Below, piece after piece: positions 21,906 to 34,314 of a stretch of DNA of 64,000 nucleotides. The first letter of the stretch is position 1, and every line of letters starts with the position of its first letter. The translations under genes and the position numbers were made by a program. Origin of the DNA: Phellopilus nigrolimitatus (Eukaryota; Basidiomycota; Agaricomycetes; Hymenochaetales; Hymenochaetaceae); NCBI GenBank assembly GCA_021029095.1, contig JAJOHG010000004.1, forward strand, positions 372,001 to 436,000. Direction: 5' to 3'. The notes under the pieces were generated by a model that saw only the letters and a list, made by a program, of their open reading frames with translations, ran no database searches and had not been told where the DNA came from.

Positions 21906-24900
21906 TCAGTACAAGCCTCCAGTCTCTAACGCACTTCGCAAGGCGCCCTTCGCAGCATCGCAACCCCACCAGACGAACTCGTCCATATCCTTATTTTGCG
22001 TGTCGATTCGGCGGAATGCACTCGACAAGAAGTGCACAATGCCTTGCATCAGCACAGGGACACGCGCCGCTTTTAGCAGTACGTCCCCCAGAGCCTTGCT
22101 ATCTCTCCTCGCAAGGACGTGACTGTTGGCGCTGCTGCTGAGATTAGGCACTGGCGACGGGTCCTGCGTGCAGATGAACAACTGCGTGAAGAACTGCCGG
22201 AGGAACGTCTGCGTTTTGCTCTTCAGTGAAACAAAGTCGAGTGTCTGATGGGTGAAAAAGATGAGTAATCCGTTGAAATGCGAGTGTGAAGTAAGCGATA
22301 CCTTGAGTACCGTGATCGCCACGCAGTCCCTTGCAATCCACCACGCATACGCACGCGCGACATTTTCCATGCGTGTACTCGACACGCGGTCTAGGTTGAA
22401 ACCCTCATTCTCGTCGTTCTCGTCTTCTAAGCTTTTTGCCATCTCAGCGCCCCCGATATTCGTTTCGCCCAAGCTGCGCAAGAAGTCCCAGAAGCAGTAC
22501 TGCAGCGTTACCCTGTGACTGTGTGACTGGCGGCATAGGTACTGCCCGATCAGCGTATAATAGGGATTATATGACTGCTCCTACAGGCGGATGTGATGTC
22601 GTTTCAGTATCTATATGCAATTATCGGGGAGAGGGTAGACTCACGTTCCCACAGCAGTGCAACAGCACGCGCATGATTTCGCGCTGCTGCACGTCGGTCA
22701 GATTCAGCTGCGCGAGGCGATCGCACGCATCGACATAGTCCTAAGCGCCATCATTAGCTTTTATCCTCCAATCGAGGAAAGAAAGAATAATAGTAATTAC
22801 ATCGCTGCTCATCAGAACGACAAAGATGCTACGCCGCACATCCGTATTCATGCCCTGTTTTCGCGCCAGCTTCAGAAGAACATTCTCAATGTCTTCAGAC
22901 GCCGGGTTAGACGAGGTCTGTTCCTGAGGCGCGTGCTGTTCGACGAGTGGGTCACCGCCCCATGCCGCACCCACAAGCCACCACTTGCCCTTCGAGTCGG
23001 CTTGGTGTAAATCATCTAAAGATATTCGAAGGGGCTCATGCGCATGCACTTCCAAGGCGAAAGCGAAAGGGATTCAGTTGTGGAATCTTTTGCGAGTTTA
23101 CAATTAACATGTACCGTGATACTTCTTCCCAATCCCAGCAACAAATTTGCTGATACGATCTTTAGATTCACCCGTGCCTTGACCTGCAGAAGCGTTTTTC
23201 TTAAGCTTGTTGTTCTTCAGATTGTTCAGCGTTTCAACCATAAAGCGGGTTCGGGAGCTACGTGTATGTCCGCAAAGTTTTAGCATAAATCTATTTTTCT
23301 TCCGTGCAGACGAAATTGACTGACCTCGCGTTGCTCTGATCGCCTAGCTTAGCCTGTACTATCTGAATGATATCCTTCAGAGCAGATGGGTCGTCTTGAC
23401 GGAGCTGATTGCCAGACCCTTACGACGAAGTCATTTAATGTACTGTAATGAGTTACAAAACAAAAACAAAAAAGGGACTGACCTCTCGCGAGTTTCAGAA
23501 CGAGTTCTACGTCAAGTTCCGTCATGTCCCCTTCCAAGATCAAACGAATAACGTCGTACATTAGCGCGCACGAGATGACGCGATAATTGTACAGGTCCGA
23601 CAGTAAAACGAGCAGGTTGGAGCACTCCTTGCCAAGTGGCTCATCGGTTGAGCTGAGCTCAACATTAGCATTGGGCGCCGGCATCTCTGAATATCTCGCA
23701 TAGTGTCCCTCGAAAGTCGCAACGACCGTCTGAACGAAGTGGGCCGCTTATACGACATACAATATGAGCAAGGTTCGACAGAAAACGTGCCCTGATTTCG
23801 TACCGAGCTCAATACCGATGATTTTATGAAGACATGCTACCAAGCCAGCATGCAGAGCGACGTAGGAATCGAGCAAACTAGAATGCGAACACGTCCCCTC
23901 AATGATAAGTTTCGTTAATGTTGATGTAATGTCTTCGAAAAAAGATCAGCGTCGCAAAGACTAAAAGAATACAAGGATCGTTCACCATGGCGCCGATGCG
24001 AGCGATACAAGCCTTCAATCTCCTTGAGAATAGAATCGATATTCTGCTCGCTCATTCTGGGAAGAATTTATTAGTTATGCGCTTCAACCACTAACGTATT
24101 TAATTGAAGAACCTGTTCAACAAACCCTTAAGAAGACGAGCCAGCTTGACGTCGACTTCTAACCCATTTTTATCTGAAGTATCGAGTTGTTTTCGCAAAT
24201 GCGGGGGAATGTACCTCGATTCTGAATACGAAAAAAGCGTCGGTATCTCAAGCAAAAGAGAGAAAGAAAAGTAAGCCCACCTAAGTTTTGCCTTTTCACC
24301 TCATCGTTGCTAGCTACCTGCTCTACCGATATTGAAACCGTGCTTTCACTTTCTGTATGATCGTCTTCTGGAGTAAATCCTGTCCATTCATTTTCGTCCC
24401 CACCTCCCGGTGACGTTTCTGAGTTAACAGAGGCAAAGCTGGCAGAACTCTCATATTCCTCATCATCATCGTCTACTGTCTCACGCTGATAAGTCGAATG
24501 AGCAATGGGGAAACAGCAGAGGGTGATGCGAAATATACCGAAAATCCCTCCCTTTCCCCTTCGTCGAGTATTTTCTCGTCCAGGTCCAAAAGTAGGTCTT
24601 CAACGCGAACAAGTTAAATATTGATTTCAAAGAGATGACTGGCATGGAGCTCACCAAGAAGCCCATCTCCTTCGAACCCGTCTCCGTACCGATTTCGACC
24701 GCTCTTGCGCTTGTTGACGCCTAGCCTCTTCTCCAAAATCGACATGTATGCATCCTCTTCTTCCTCTTTCCTGGACCACCTATCCTTCACGATCATCCAG
24801 TCACCGTCACCTGGCTCCTTTTCCGGCGCTTCGGCCTTCTTTTTTATCCTGTCCGGATGTGTGTTCTCTGTCGGACGAATAGTCTTGCGAGCCTCAGGCT

Positions 24901-25230
24901 CAAGCGTCACCGAAGGGTCGAGTTTTCGCTTCTTGCATGCCGAACCATCAGTCTCTACATCCGCCCTTCCCTTAATGCCAACCTGTCCAGTTCCTTTTGA
25001 AAAAAACTGGGCTCTTTTTTGCTTTGCACGCTGGCGTTCCGCTTTCCTTTCCGTCTTCCGATCAGCAGAACCAGTGAGACGCCTTCGTCCTGACCCAGAG
25101 GAATCTGCGACTAATATGGAATTCAGTAATTATGCAATCGTGTTTCGCACAAGTACAAACCGTTCTGAGCATCGATCTCGTCACGTAAAGACTGCGGGAG
25201 ACGTACAGATGTCGGTCGTCGGGCTGGCAT
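21906..25230 (-). CDS. SGD1: SGD1/NOM1 nucleolar MIF4G-MA3 protein
   Basis: Nucleolar protein needed for small-subunit (18S) rRNA maturation. The start at 25230 gives MPARRPTSVRLPQSLRDEID. A basic, acidic and Lys-rich N-terminus follows (about 24350-25230). The MIF4G domain spans about 23100-24060, with LSDLYNYRVISCALMYDVIR and TRFMVETLNNLKNNK. WWLVGAAWGGDPL marks the linker. The MA3 domain (about 21950-22740) contains LTDVQQREIMRVLLHCCGN, YCFWDFLRSLGET and CVAITVLKTLDFVSLKSKTQ. Roughly twelve short introns split the gene. Domain order and motifs match yeast Sgd1 and human NOM1. It is convergent with EFM4, with 53 bp between stop codons. Confidence 0.87.
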
Positions 25231-25339
25231 GAAGTGGTAGACAGAAAAGGAAACTGGTCGATTGAACGTCGCGCGCTTTGTTTGTACTTCGACCACCATC
25301 ACGTCGCACAACCGCCCTCATCGTTGCGGCATCAGCGCC
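25231..25339. promoter_or_regulatory. compact bidirectional promoter SGD1/helicase
   Basis: Only 109 bp separate the divergent start codons, so the 5' leaders and core promoters must overlap. Co-regulation is possible but not shown by the sequence. Confidence 0.4.
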
Positions 25340-28300
25340 ATGCCTCCTAAGATAAAAAAAGAGATCTCTATTCACCAAACATTCCTCGACGATCGCCATC
25401 CACCTATTGCTCTGCTCACAATCAACGAATGTAAACTCAACCGTTCTCATATCAACTGGGTTCTGCAGCCTGCCACGTCGGCGACATCGGTTTCCACACC
25501 AGAGACGAAGGTGATTGGCATGCACCCGGCTTTTACAGAGGCTGGCTTGCTATCGGCTTTGGCCATATCCGTTTCATCAAAGGTTCTTCTCATTACGGAT
25601 GTCATGAAGCTTCGAGCTGCTGGTCAACGAGGGACGCGCTCTGGGAACTCTACCACAGATGGCCGAGATTACCTCCAATCGACTGTGCTAAATGATTCCG
25701 CTTATTTGATCACTGCGTTCGATGCCCATCAGCTTGTGTTAGGCTTGCATAGCGCCATGGGCCTTACTTGCACTCGTGTCGTCGATTTACTTAGTCTACG
25801 TCCTGGCGATAGAGATGTTGTGCGGACGGTGCAATTGGCGTTGGGGGCAAGAGTCGAGCTTCTCGGCAATCTTCTGTTGGAGGCGTTCCAAGACAATGTC
25901 TATCGTGACAAGGAGCAGCAGGCCATCGTGGCCCAAAAGGCTTGGCTGGCTGGCTTGATAGGTGATCACCCTAATGCTCGAGCTAAAATTGCACGTATCT
26001 CTCCAATCGATAGCTCTGCTTTTTCCAAGCAGGTCCGACATTTTTTTTCTTCCTTCAATCACCTGCTGATCAGATTGATATCTAGGAATTGGACATTCTG
26101 GCTCAGGGCATGCAAGCTTTGAACATCCTTGACTCTGCTAAACCAGCTTCCAGAATAATCGAGCACGTCGATGCTAGTCTCAAAGGTAACAAAGTTATCT
26201 TGAACCAAACACACTTTGGGGACAGACTCAAGGAATCACAAAACCAGGTAATCTGACAAGTCAGCATATCTGTATTGTATACTAATTTCTTTGTTTAGAT
26301 TTTAAAAATACAGGGCCAGGATGGGGTCATACTTTCTGCTGATCTGTCACATGTTGATGGGAGAATGGCAAAACTTAAGGTTCCTGAGCTTGATGGGCTT
26401 TTGAATACCCATGTCAAATCAATAATGGTCTCAGGGAAAGCAGGACCAACACTAGCTGAAGTGAAACAGGCTCATACCATTCTTCTTGTCCTTCAACGCC
26501 AGGTGCCTCTGCTCAGCAATCCTTGGTTCAACAGACTTTTCCCTTCTGCTGCTACAGAAAGGCAATGCCATCCTCCTAACACTGGTAAGTCTCATCTAAA
26601 TGCTCATGGTTGATCCATATGAGGAATGATCCATGGTTCTCTCCTGTCTGCTTCAGATCTTGCCACTGCTCTTAATCCCATTGACTTGTCAAATAATGTG
26701 GATGCAAATCATGAATGGACACAGATTGAAGATGGTCCATGCTCTTCATCTGCTCCTGCTTTTGACTCTGCCAATGCACCATCAGAGATAAAATATGATA
26801 GCCAAGTTTGTCATTCATCTGATCTATAACCTTCTTCTTTTATAATAACTGATATTAATTCTGATGATGTCTAGGCAATTTCTACTAATGAATGGTCCAA
26901 GACTCCAGCAGGGTCATGGTCTTCCCTACCAGAAGACTTGACAGGATCTGAGGCTGAAGTTCATTTCAGTAGCTGGGCTCATATCCCATTAGATGATCCT
27001 TGGTCCACTGGCAACATCTCTCATCCTCCAGAATCTGATGCACTTCCAAATTCACAGATTTCTTTCAAAGGAGACCTGAATCCTACCCAGACACATGCTG
27101 TTCAGGATATGCTTGATTCTAGGAAGGATATTTCTGTTATACAAGGACCTCCAGGTACTGGAAAGACCACAGTTATTGCTGCATACACAGCCAGTCTTCT
27201 GTCAGATCCTAAGGCAACCCTTTGGATTATAGCACAGAGTAATGTTGCTGTGAAAAATATTGGAGAGAAGCTTGTCAATGCTGACATCCGTGACTGGGTG
27301 CTCCTTGTTTCTGATGATTTCCTGAAAGGATGGTAAATCTGCTTGTTTCTTTTCTTTTTATATGAATTTGCTCACAATAAAAAATTGCAGGCATGAACAT
27401 CTGTACCAAAAAATCAAAGCCAATATTCTTCCCTCATCTTCTTTCAGCTCTCGTAAACTTGCCTGCAGGGTAATCCTTTGCACCATGTCTATGTTGTCAA
27501 ACAGGAAAATCATAGCTTTTTCCAAGTCTATTGTCCCTATGAAGACACTTGTGGTGGATGAAGCCTCTCAGATCCCAATGACAGCATATATGACTGTTAT
27601 TTCACAATTTGGCAAAAATTTGAAGAAGATCAGCTTTATTGGTGATGATAAACAATGTGAGGATATTCCTGCTTGCAGTGATTAATGGGAAACTGAAAAC
27701 CATTCAAGTGCCACCATATGCATCAGAAACTTCAGAATCATTGGATAGCATTTTTGAGAAAAGGCCACTTTTGGATGGCCTTGGGCCAGTCTTCCTTGAT
27801 ATCCAGTGTATGAGTTCAACCTCTTTTAAAAACTGTACATGTTTCCTGATCTAATAATATAATCACAGACAGAATGCCTCCTCCAATTGGCAATTTTCTA
27901 TCCAGTCAGATCTACTCTCAGAAGCTCCAATCATGGACAGAACACCCAGTTCAAACCCCACTGTGCTGCCAATTCATTGATATTGTTGATGGAAAGGAGG
28001 AGCCTGAGGCAAGGAGTTTCAAAGTAAGCCTTGTCCAACTTTTTGGAAACCATTGTTGTTGAAAAAGCAATTATCTCTAAATACTCCATAGAACACAAAA
28101 GAGATCTCAGTCATTGTAGATCTGGCTAGATTTCTAGCAGAGAAGCAGAAACAATTCAAGATTCTTACCCCATATGTTGCACAGAGGGATCTCTTGGAGT
28201 ACAGTATGAAGGAGAATGATCTTCCCTGGGAAAATACATGCTTTACTGTTGATTCTTTTCAAGGTATGCATAATATGTTTTCAAAATGCTTTGAAATCAA

Positions 28301-28596
28301 GTTATTGAACTCCCCCCCCCCCCCCCCCCTGCTTGTCCTTAGGCAATGAAGGAGACTACATCATTGTCTCTGTAGTGCGGACAAAATTTGTTGGATTCTT
28401 GTCAGACGAGAGGCGGACAAATGTCATGCTCTCTAGGGCAAAGAAAGGCATGTTCATTTGCTCTACCCACAGTTTCTTAGAGAGCCAGGATGCCAAGGGC
28501 ACCCTACTGGGGAAAATGGCAGAGACTTGGGCAGCAGTTGAAGGGGGATGGATCACCTGGGATCATCAGGCATTTAGGGATCAGATTCACATTTGA
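25340..28596 (+). CDS. SF1 helicase (UPF1/DNA2-like) with unusual N-terminal domain
   Basis: The ATG at 25340 gives MPPKIKKEISIHQTFLDDRH. The first 250 residues form a separate domain (ALLTINECKLNRSHINWVLQ; TAFDAHQLVLGLHSAMGL) that may be exonuclease-like, but catalytic residues are not certain. The helicase core follows: Q-motif region (LNPTQTHAVQDML), Walker A IQGPPGTGKTTV (about 27140), Ia IIAQSNVAVKNI, Walker B TLVVDEASQIP, motif III GDDKQLPPY (restored by intron 27657-27708), IV/V VDSFQGNEGDYIIVSVVRT and VI RRTNVMLSRAKKGMFI. All SF1B motifs are present, so an ATPase is likely. It resembles UPF1/SMUBP2-type helicases but lacks a visible UPF1 CH domain. From about 26100 on, codons are much more AT-rich than in neighbouring genes, which hints at a different history. 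One intron has an 18-C run. Confidence 0.75.
28312..28329 (+). repeat. poly-C tract (18 C) in a helicase intron
   Basis: Uninterrupted run of 18 cytosines between the splice donor near 28264 and the acceptor at 28341-28342. It could form a G-quadruplex on the other strand or be prone to length errors. Assembly error in length is also possible. Confidence 0.85.
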
Positions 28597-28740
28597 ATGA
28601 TTGTCTATGCTGACTTGACTTTGAAAGCAGAAAAAGCATATTTGTTTCATCTGTACTAGTATTGCTTGCATTCTTTGATGCTTATTATGTATTAGAAAAA
28701 CTAACAAAATCCAAAAACACCAAAAAATATTTATTTAAAA

Positions 28741-31161
28741 CTATAACCTAGGTCTAGGAAAGTTGGGATTGTCAGACAAAGGTGGGTTCAACAGTAGATT
28801 TCTCATCTCATTCAAAGATGAGAATATAGCATCCTTGAAACCCTCTGTTGATGTTTCTTTGCAAGAGAATTTAGATTCAACTCCAAATTTAATAATATCT
28901 GAGCCTGCTAAGTCTAAGGAAAGCTCCATGTCAGTGGAAACCACATACATCCTAGACAGAGACTCTCACAGTTGATACCATAACCATCATTGTATGGTGT
29001 TCCAAATCTATCAATCTCATTCAGAGTGATAACTTTGACTAGCAGTAAAACTACACACCCAGTACCCCTGAAATATTCTCCAGCACTCAGTCCACTGGTG
29101 CTGAGCTTCCACTCTTGACTCTTCGAGAAGTGATTGTCTTCAAATAATGGGGAGGATTCATTGCTCTTCATAACAAGGCGGAGGCCGAGCATATGTCGAT
29201 CTACACCTTTACCCGTCGCAGCAGCTTTTGTTAAAGATCCGTGTGTCTTTACTGCTTTGCGGAGAAGGTCGCATCGGACTTCAGTCTGCGTAATGCCCAT
29301 TGCACAATTAGAATCAAACGACATCAACAAAACAACCTTTTAGAAAACTTACTGGCGTGGCGGAATCGCACATAGCAAGGATGAACTGCCGAGAATCGGT
29401 AGTCAACGTGCGGATAGTCTCGGTGCGTCCGTGTAGAAATAAACGCGTCAGTGCTGTTTCATATGTCGCCGTGAAATTGCCACGAGTCCGGTACCATGCG
29501 AGCTGCATCGCCATTTGGATATACGCATCCGGAGGGAGTTGTGCTTTTAAAGATAATACACGGACACGACATAGTCAGAATATATAGCCAGAATGACAGT
29601 GAATAGTATAAGGAGGAAAACTAAATCGAACACACCAATGTTCTTCATCCAATCGCTCCCGTAGTCAGTAAAGCAATGCACGTCATCGTCTGAGTCGGCA
29701 ATGATTGCCTTCGCACGTTTTTCCGCCTCCCTGCATTCCTGACGTAGATGATCATCGACGGTCCAGTCCAAACGTGCCCAACCGCGCGGCTGAGGAGATG
29801 CAGCCTGCAGGGTGAAAGGCTCTAATAGCGCCCAATCGGTGTCGGACTCCATATCCTCAGCGAGCGAATAGTCCGCGACGATGCTCGGCACCAGCGCATC
29901 CACGGGCGAGTGCTCGCCCATCATCCCTGCGCGCGCATTGTTCTCGACAATGAGTGTAACGCCCTTGTCGAACCACCTGTTACGCGCGTTCACACCGGAA
30001 CGGATGTTGTGCAAATGTGATTTGAGCTCGGACGGATAAGGATCTGTGGTGGCGTGCGTGTAATGATCCAAGCAAAGCACTAATATTGAGTCTTCGACGG
30101 CTCGCATGATATTCTGGTTAGAGGAAGAGAGTCGAAGGAGATAAGAGCGATTCTAGCAAAAAAGAAGGGGAACGGGTCAAATCGAGTTCATAAACGGAAC
30201 CAAGTTATTGGCCAACCTTCGCCCAGGTTTCCCTATCGTCAGAGGAGAGAACAGCAACTGGGGGCGCCCTCTCGCCCGACATTAGCCTTCCTTCCGCGTC
30301 AATAACCACGTCGCGGATACGCCGCTCAAGTTCACGGTGCTCTGTTTCTAAAGGCTCAGAGTCGTAGACGTCTAGCACATAAATCCAATCGTGAATCATG
30401 ACAAGGACCTTATTATGATATGGAGATGGCAACTGGGGGGACGAGAGCTTGTCACAGTTATTCTGGGGTATCCTGCAGACGTTAAACATCCTCGGGACCG
30501 TGTCTCGCATCCATAGCCCGGTCCGCGTAGTATCTGGGTATAATTCCTGTCTTTGTACATCGTCGATTTCGCTTCGAGAAAATATACCAGCAAAGCTCAC
30601 GATTCTAAACGCTTTTTGAACTCCAAGGTCCTTCTCAGCAGCCACGCAGCACGGCGGATCTGCCAGCTACTTATTCCTGCTCTTTTGTCCTGGTCCAATC
30701 CCTCCGTTACACATGCAGGCACGCTCCGGTCGTGTTTGTACGCCAGCCACCAATTCGAGTTGACGAGCAGCGGCGCGCGCCACTCAAGGTAGGCCTTATT
30801 CAGCCAGAAGTTGTCATCAAGCCAGTTGTATGGTGACTTTCTGTCGAGTTCTGTCAAGACATGGAACACATAAGGACCATGTTACATTCGTAAGAATGTA
30901 TGACCATATAGACATACCTATAAGACGCTCCTGGCATGTCTTCCCAAGTCCTCGCTCGTACTCTTCGGCCCACGCGACGCGTGCTTGCAGCGCATCTCTG
31001 AAGGGAGGTCCGCCGCACGCCTCATCCTCGAGGAGAAAAGGCTCAAGGGATTTGAGATACCTGTCGAGCGTGCCGCGAAGCAGGGGAACGGGCAAGCGCG
31101 GAAGCCGCAATGGCTTTGCGGCAGAGGCGGGGGCGGCCTGAGATACACGTCTTTTTGACAT
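28741..31161 (-). CDS. carnitine O-acetyltransferase (CAT2-like)
   Basis: Choline/carnitine acyltransferase family; transfers acetyl groups between CoA and carnitine for transport between peroxisomes, cytosol and mitochondria. The start at 31161 gives MSKRRVSQAAPASAAKPLRL, then LPRLPVPLLRGTLDRYLKSL, the classic N-terminal motif. NWLDDNFWLNKAYLEWRAPL and LVNSNWWLAYKHDRSV follow. The catalytic His lies in GMMGEHSPVDALV (about 29920). The CoA/carnitine site includes WYRTRGNFTATYETALTRLF and ETIRTLTTDSRQF. The last exon ends FPRPRL, a weak non-canonical PTS1 at best. About seven introns. The 3' end (28741-29330) is AT-rich like the convergent helicase. Head to head with PAM18. Confidence 0.88.
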
Positions 31162-31493
31162 GAGCGGTAAAGAGTTGGATATTTTTCTCGACCTCGAGAG
31201 CATTGCACGGCTCAATATTCGGGAGCGACCATGGAAGTCCGATGAGGACCGGGCTTAGGACTTCCCAATCAAAATTTCTCCAGAAAGAGAGAGGTTTCAA
31301 TGTCCCTTAATGGCGACGAATACTAGACCTTCAGACTCGAGAGTGTGCTAGAAATGAACGAGTTCAATCTAAAGACATTGTTGAAGGCCAGAATCGTGAC
31401 GTACATATGTTCGTCAGACGTTCAGCACGTCCAAATTTTTGAAGTTGACGCGAGCGGCGCAAACACGTAAGCAGCTCTCTTCCGCTCTCCACC
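31162..31493. promoter_or_regulatory. bidirectional promoter CAT2/PAM18
   Basis: 332 bp between divergent start codons of two genes for mitochondrial or peroxisomal proteins. No specific operator was identified. Confidence 0.4.
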
Positions 31494-32066
31494 ATGGCTA
31501 CCCCTCTACTCGTCGGCCTCGGCGCCATCGGCGCAGCACTCGCTGGGCGGCACCTCGTCCGCACGGGCGTCATCGGTGCACGGCGCGGTGCAGATCAGTG
31601 GGTCAAGGGCGGGTTCAAGGCGAAGTTAGATAGGAAGGAGGCCATCGACATCCTCGGCCTGAAGTGCGCATCATTTCGTGTCGGTTTAAAAACTCGGAGC
31701 CCGTGGTGACTGATATGAAAACCATTTGTACCTGTAGAGACACGCCTCAACTACGGACGAGGCTGAAGGACGCGCACAGGCAAATCATGATTTCCAACCA
31801 CCCCGACCGAGGAGGTTCGCCGTACCTCGCCAGCAAAATAAATGAAGCGAAGGATTTGCTCGAAAAGTTGGAAGGAAAGGGCGATAGTGTCTATCGTCTT
31901 ATGGACATGTGCGTTCTGTATTGTTTTCAGGTCATAGAATATGTTCTTACATGGCTTGTCCTTTCGCAGGATATGGAGTGTTCAAATTGTATCGCTAACT
32001 TATGCATTCTTCGCTGTCGTCTATTTTGCATCACCACTCCGTCCTATACCGCATCTAGAGGGATAA
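31494..32066 (+). CDS. PAM18: mitochondrial import motor J protein PAM18/TIM14
   Basis: J protein of the presequence translocase motor in the inner membrane; stimulates mtHsp70. The ATG at 31494 gives [20 protein letters not shown], a membrane segment, then [19 protein letters not shown]. After the intron (donor 31672) comes the J domain with [20 protein letters not shown], including HPD. Family members normally end soon after this helix. Here the frame continues. An intron from about 31907 to 31969 gives a tail with a second hydrophobic stretch ([15 protein letters not shown]) and a TAA at 32064-32066; without that splice the frame ends at 32074. The extended C-terminus is unusual and its splicing is uncertain. 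Confidence 0.85.
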
Positions 32067-32124
32067 TCTCATAAAATATAACAGGAGTCTGTCAAAAAAT
32101 TGCTGAAGATTTTGCAATTCTAAG

Positions 32125-33514
32125 TCACCAGTGCCAAATCGCCTTCCCATACGAGTTGAATGCAACGCCCCTCATATTCCACGCACACGCCTCTCTCTGC
32201 CCCTGCCCACTCTCGTCACAGGCTCGACACAAGATAACCAGCTCTCGCGTGCCGCCTATCCGCTCTGCATCCGCTATGCCTTCGTGTACATCGAGCACGC
32301 ATTCCCAGAGCGTCCAGCTCCACTTCCCCTCCTGGTACGTTATATTCGCATCTGTCCACTGCCTTTCTCCTTCTCCCTCGTTCAACTGTACCGATACCTG
32401 CACGCCGCGATCTGCTTGCCTGTCCCGCCATTACCCATCGCGTAGCCCTTCACACGAAGTCTGTCGGAGCTACCTGGAATGAATCCGACACTTGCGATGA
32501 TCGAGTTCACAGGTAATGTCCTCTATAGACGGAACCTTGTCCCAAAGCGGAGCTGCCTGAGCGGGCGTCGTGCAGTCCGGCGGGAGCACCTTATAGTCGC
32601 GCTGCTGGTAGAAGCTGGGGGACTCGTCCCTCGCGACGGTGATACGGTCGATCCATTTTACCCAGCGCGCGCCTGTGTACCCGGGGACGATAACGCGCAG
32701 AGGGTAGCCATGGTCTGGCGAAAGCGGCTGCGCGTTCATCTGCGATGAAATGTATGTCAGTGACGTTGAGATTCGATTTGAGAGAAGATACAAAACGGAC
32801 ATCGAGCGCGAGTAAGACATCACCCTCGGGATCCAGCGCCTTCCGGAGCGGGATCGAGCCGCCGTAGTAAGGATCGTCCTGGCACACTGACACGTGTGAT
32901 GCAAACCACACATGTCCATCCTGCATTGTTTCGTCGACACCCGCGCGAAGTAAGACGTCGCGCAAGCGCACACCGCTCCAGCGGCAGTTCGCTATGACAC
33001 CATTATCCCATGTGATGCCCTTGACAGGCTTAATCTCTGCCATTTCTTTTCTGCGGTTTCCAGCGCACTACACAAATATAAGGCGATCGGGAAATTCTTT
33101 TAGCTGAGAGTGTGAGGTAAATCGCGTGCAAACCCACTTGAAGGGCCGCAACAATTTCAGCTTGGTTAAAGCTCTCTTTCAAATCCTCAAGCTTCAGTTC
33201 CAGCGTCTTCTTTACAAGTCCGTCTACTTTTATAATGTAGGCACTTTCATCAAGCTCGATCACTGGGCCTTAAAATGAAGAACAAAATGAAAATGATTAA
33301 ACAAAGCATCTCGTTGATATCCGCAGTCATAAGTGCGAATAGACTGGTGAGTGGACGTACTGTGGTTCCGGCAATATATGAGCTCCTCAGGCGTGTACCT
33401 GAACTCCACCAAGGCGGAGGCGGGCGGTTCAGCGTTAAATGGCTGCGCGCCGCGAACGATGAGCCCCTCAGAATGGGGCACCTCGAACGAGAAATTCATG
33501 TCGATCGCACCCAT
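32125..33514 (-). CDS. sulfite oxidase (molybdenum cofactor enzyme)
   Basis: Oxidises sulfite to sulfate using molybdopterin; the absence of a cytochrome b5 domain makes it like the plant peroxisomal type. The start at 33514 gives [20 protein letters not shown]; starting at the second Met (six codons in) is possible. The N-terminal Moco domain has [25 protein letters not shown] and the Moco-ligand Cys in [11 protein letters not shown] (about 33050). It continues with [20 protein letters not shown] and [19 protein letters not shown]. The dimerisation domain has [12 protein letters not shown] and [20 protein letters not shown], ending in WHW. Five to six introns are inferred. No PTS1 is present. 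Confidence 0.88.
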
Positions 33515-34314
33515 GCTTGCGCTATTGACAAATGGTTGAGGAACACGAGAAGACTTTAGATGAATGAAGAAATAAGCAGGGAAGAATGTTACAGAGTTGA
33601 CGCTTGCTCGTTGGAGCGGCTTTTACACGCGGCGTTGGTCCGAAGTCCACGAGTTCAGGTTGTCGATCATTTACATCGAGTCCGACCGTGCGGCTATGGC
33701 CAAAGCTCCTACACTTATGGCGAAGGACGACATGTGAACACATTTGTTCTGCAGAGTCTCAGGCTTGCGTGCGACGGCTGAAGCTCAAAGCGAAGCAGAA
33801 GTACGTGGAAGCCCAAAAATGTGGCTTTCGTGTTTGTCGATATCAAGTTGGCAGACGAACATCAACAGAGCGTAGTAGGTATCGGTTAGAAACCGGCCAC
33901 TGAGCCACGTAAGATGATGGGTATGAGAGGAAAGAAAGGAGCCTAAGTTTATATAGTCACGGCGCAGTTCATATGTAGATGACGCCATCGTTTCCCGTCG
34001 ATCTCTTTAGCATATACAGAAATCCCATGTTTACTTCCAGCCCGTTGAATTGCATTTATTCGATGCTTACACCATGTCGTCGCCCGCAGTGTTACAAGAA
34101 AGATATTTTCATAATTAGCTAGATGGCCAACAAACGTTTGGAAGCTCAAGTAAAAGGCAACGTTCAGAGAAAAAGCATGATCAAATTTACAGACTCGAAT
34201 AGAATATCCAAACAACTTGTCAAATATCAATCTTCTTCGTAAACAATAGCCGCGGGACCGCTATGAAGAGAAAAGGAATCAGTAGAGTAATGGTGGGCAA
34301 CCCGACTGATCTTA
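33515..34314. other. spacer between SOX and HSP70 module A
   Basis: 800 bp upstream of sulfite oxidase and downstream of HSP70-A. Small frames on both strands show no family signal. It should contain the sulfite oxidase promoter and the HSP70-A 3' UTR. No repeats are seen. Confidence 0.4.
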
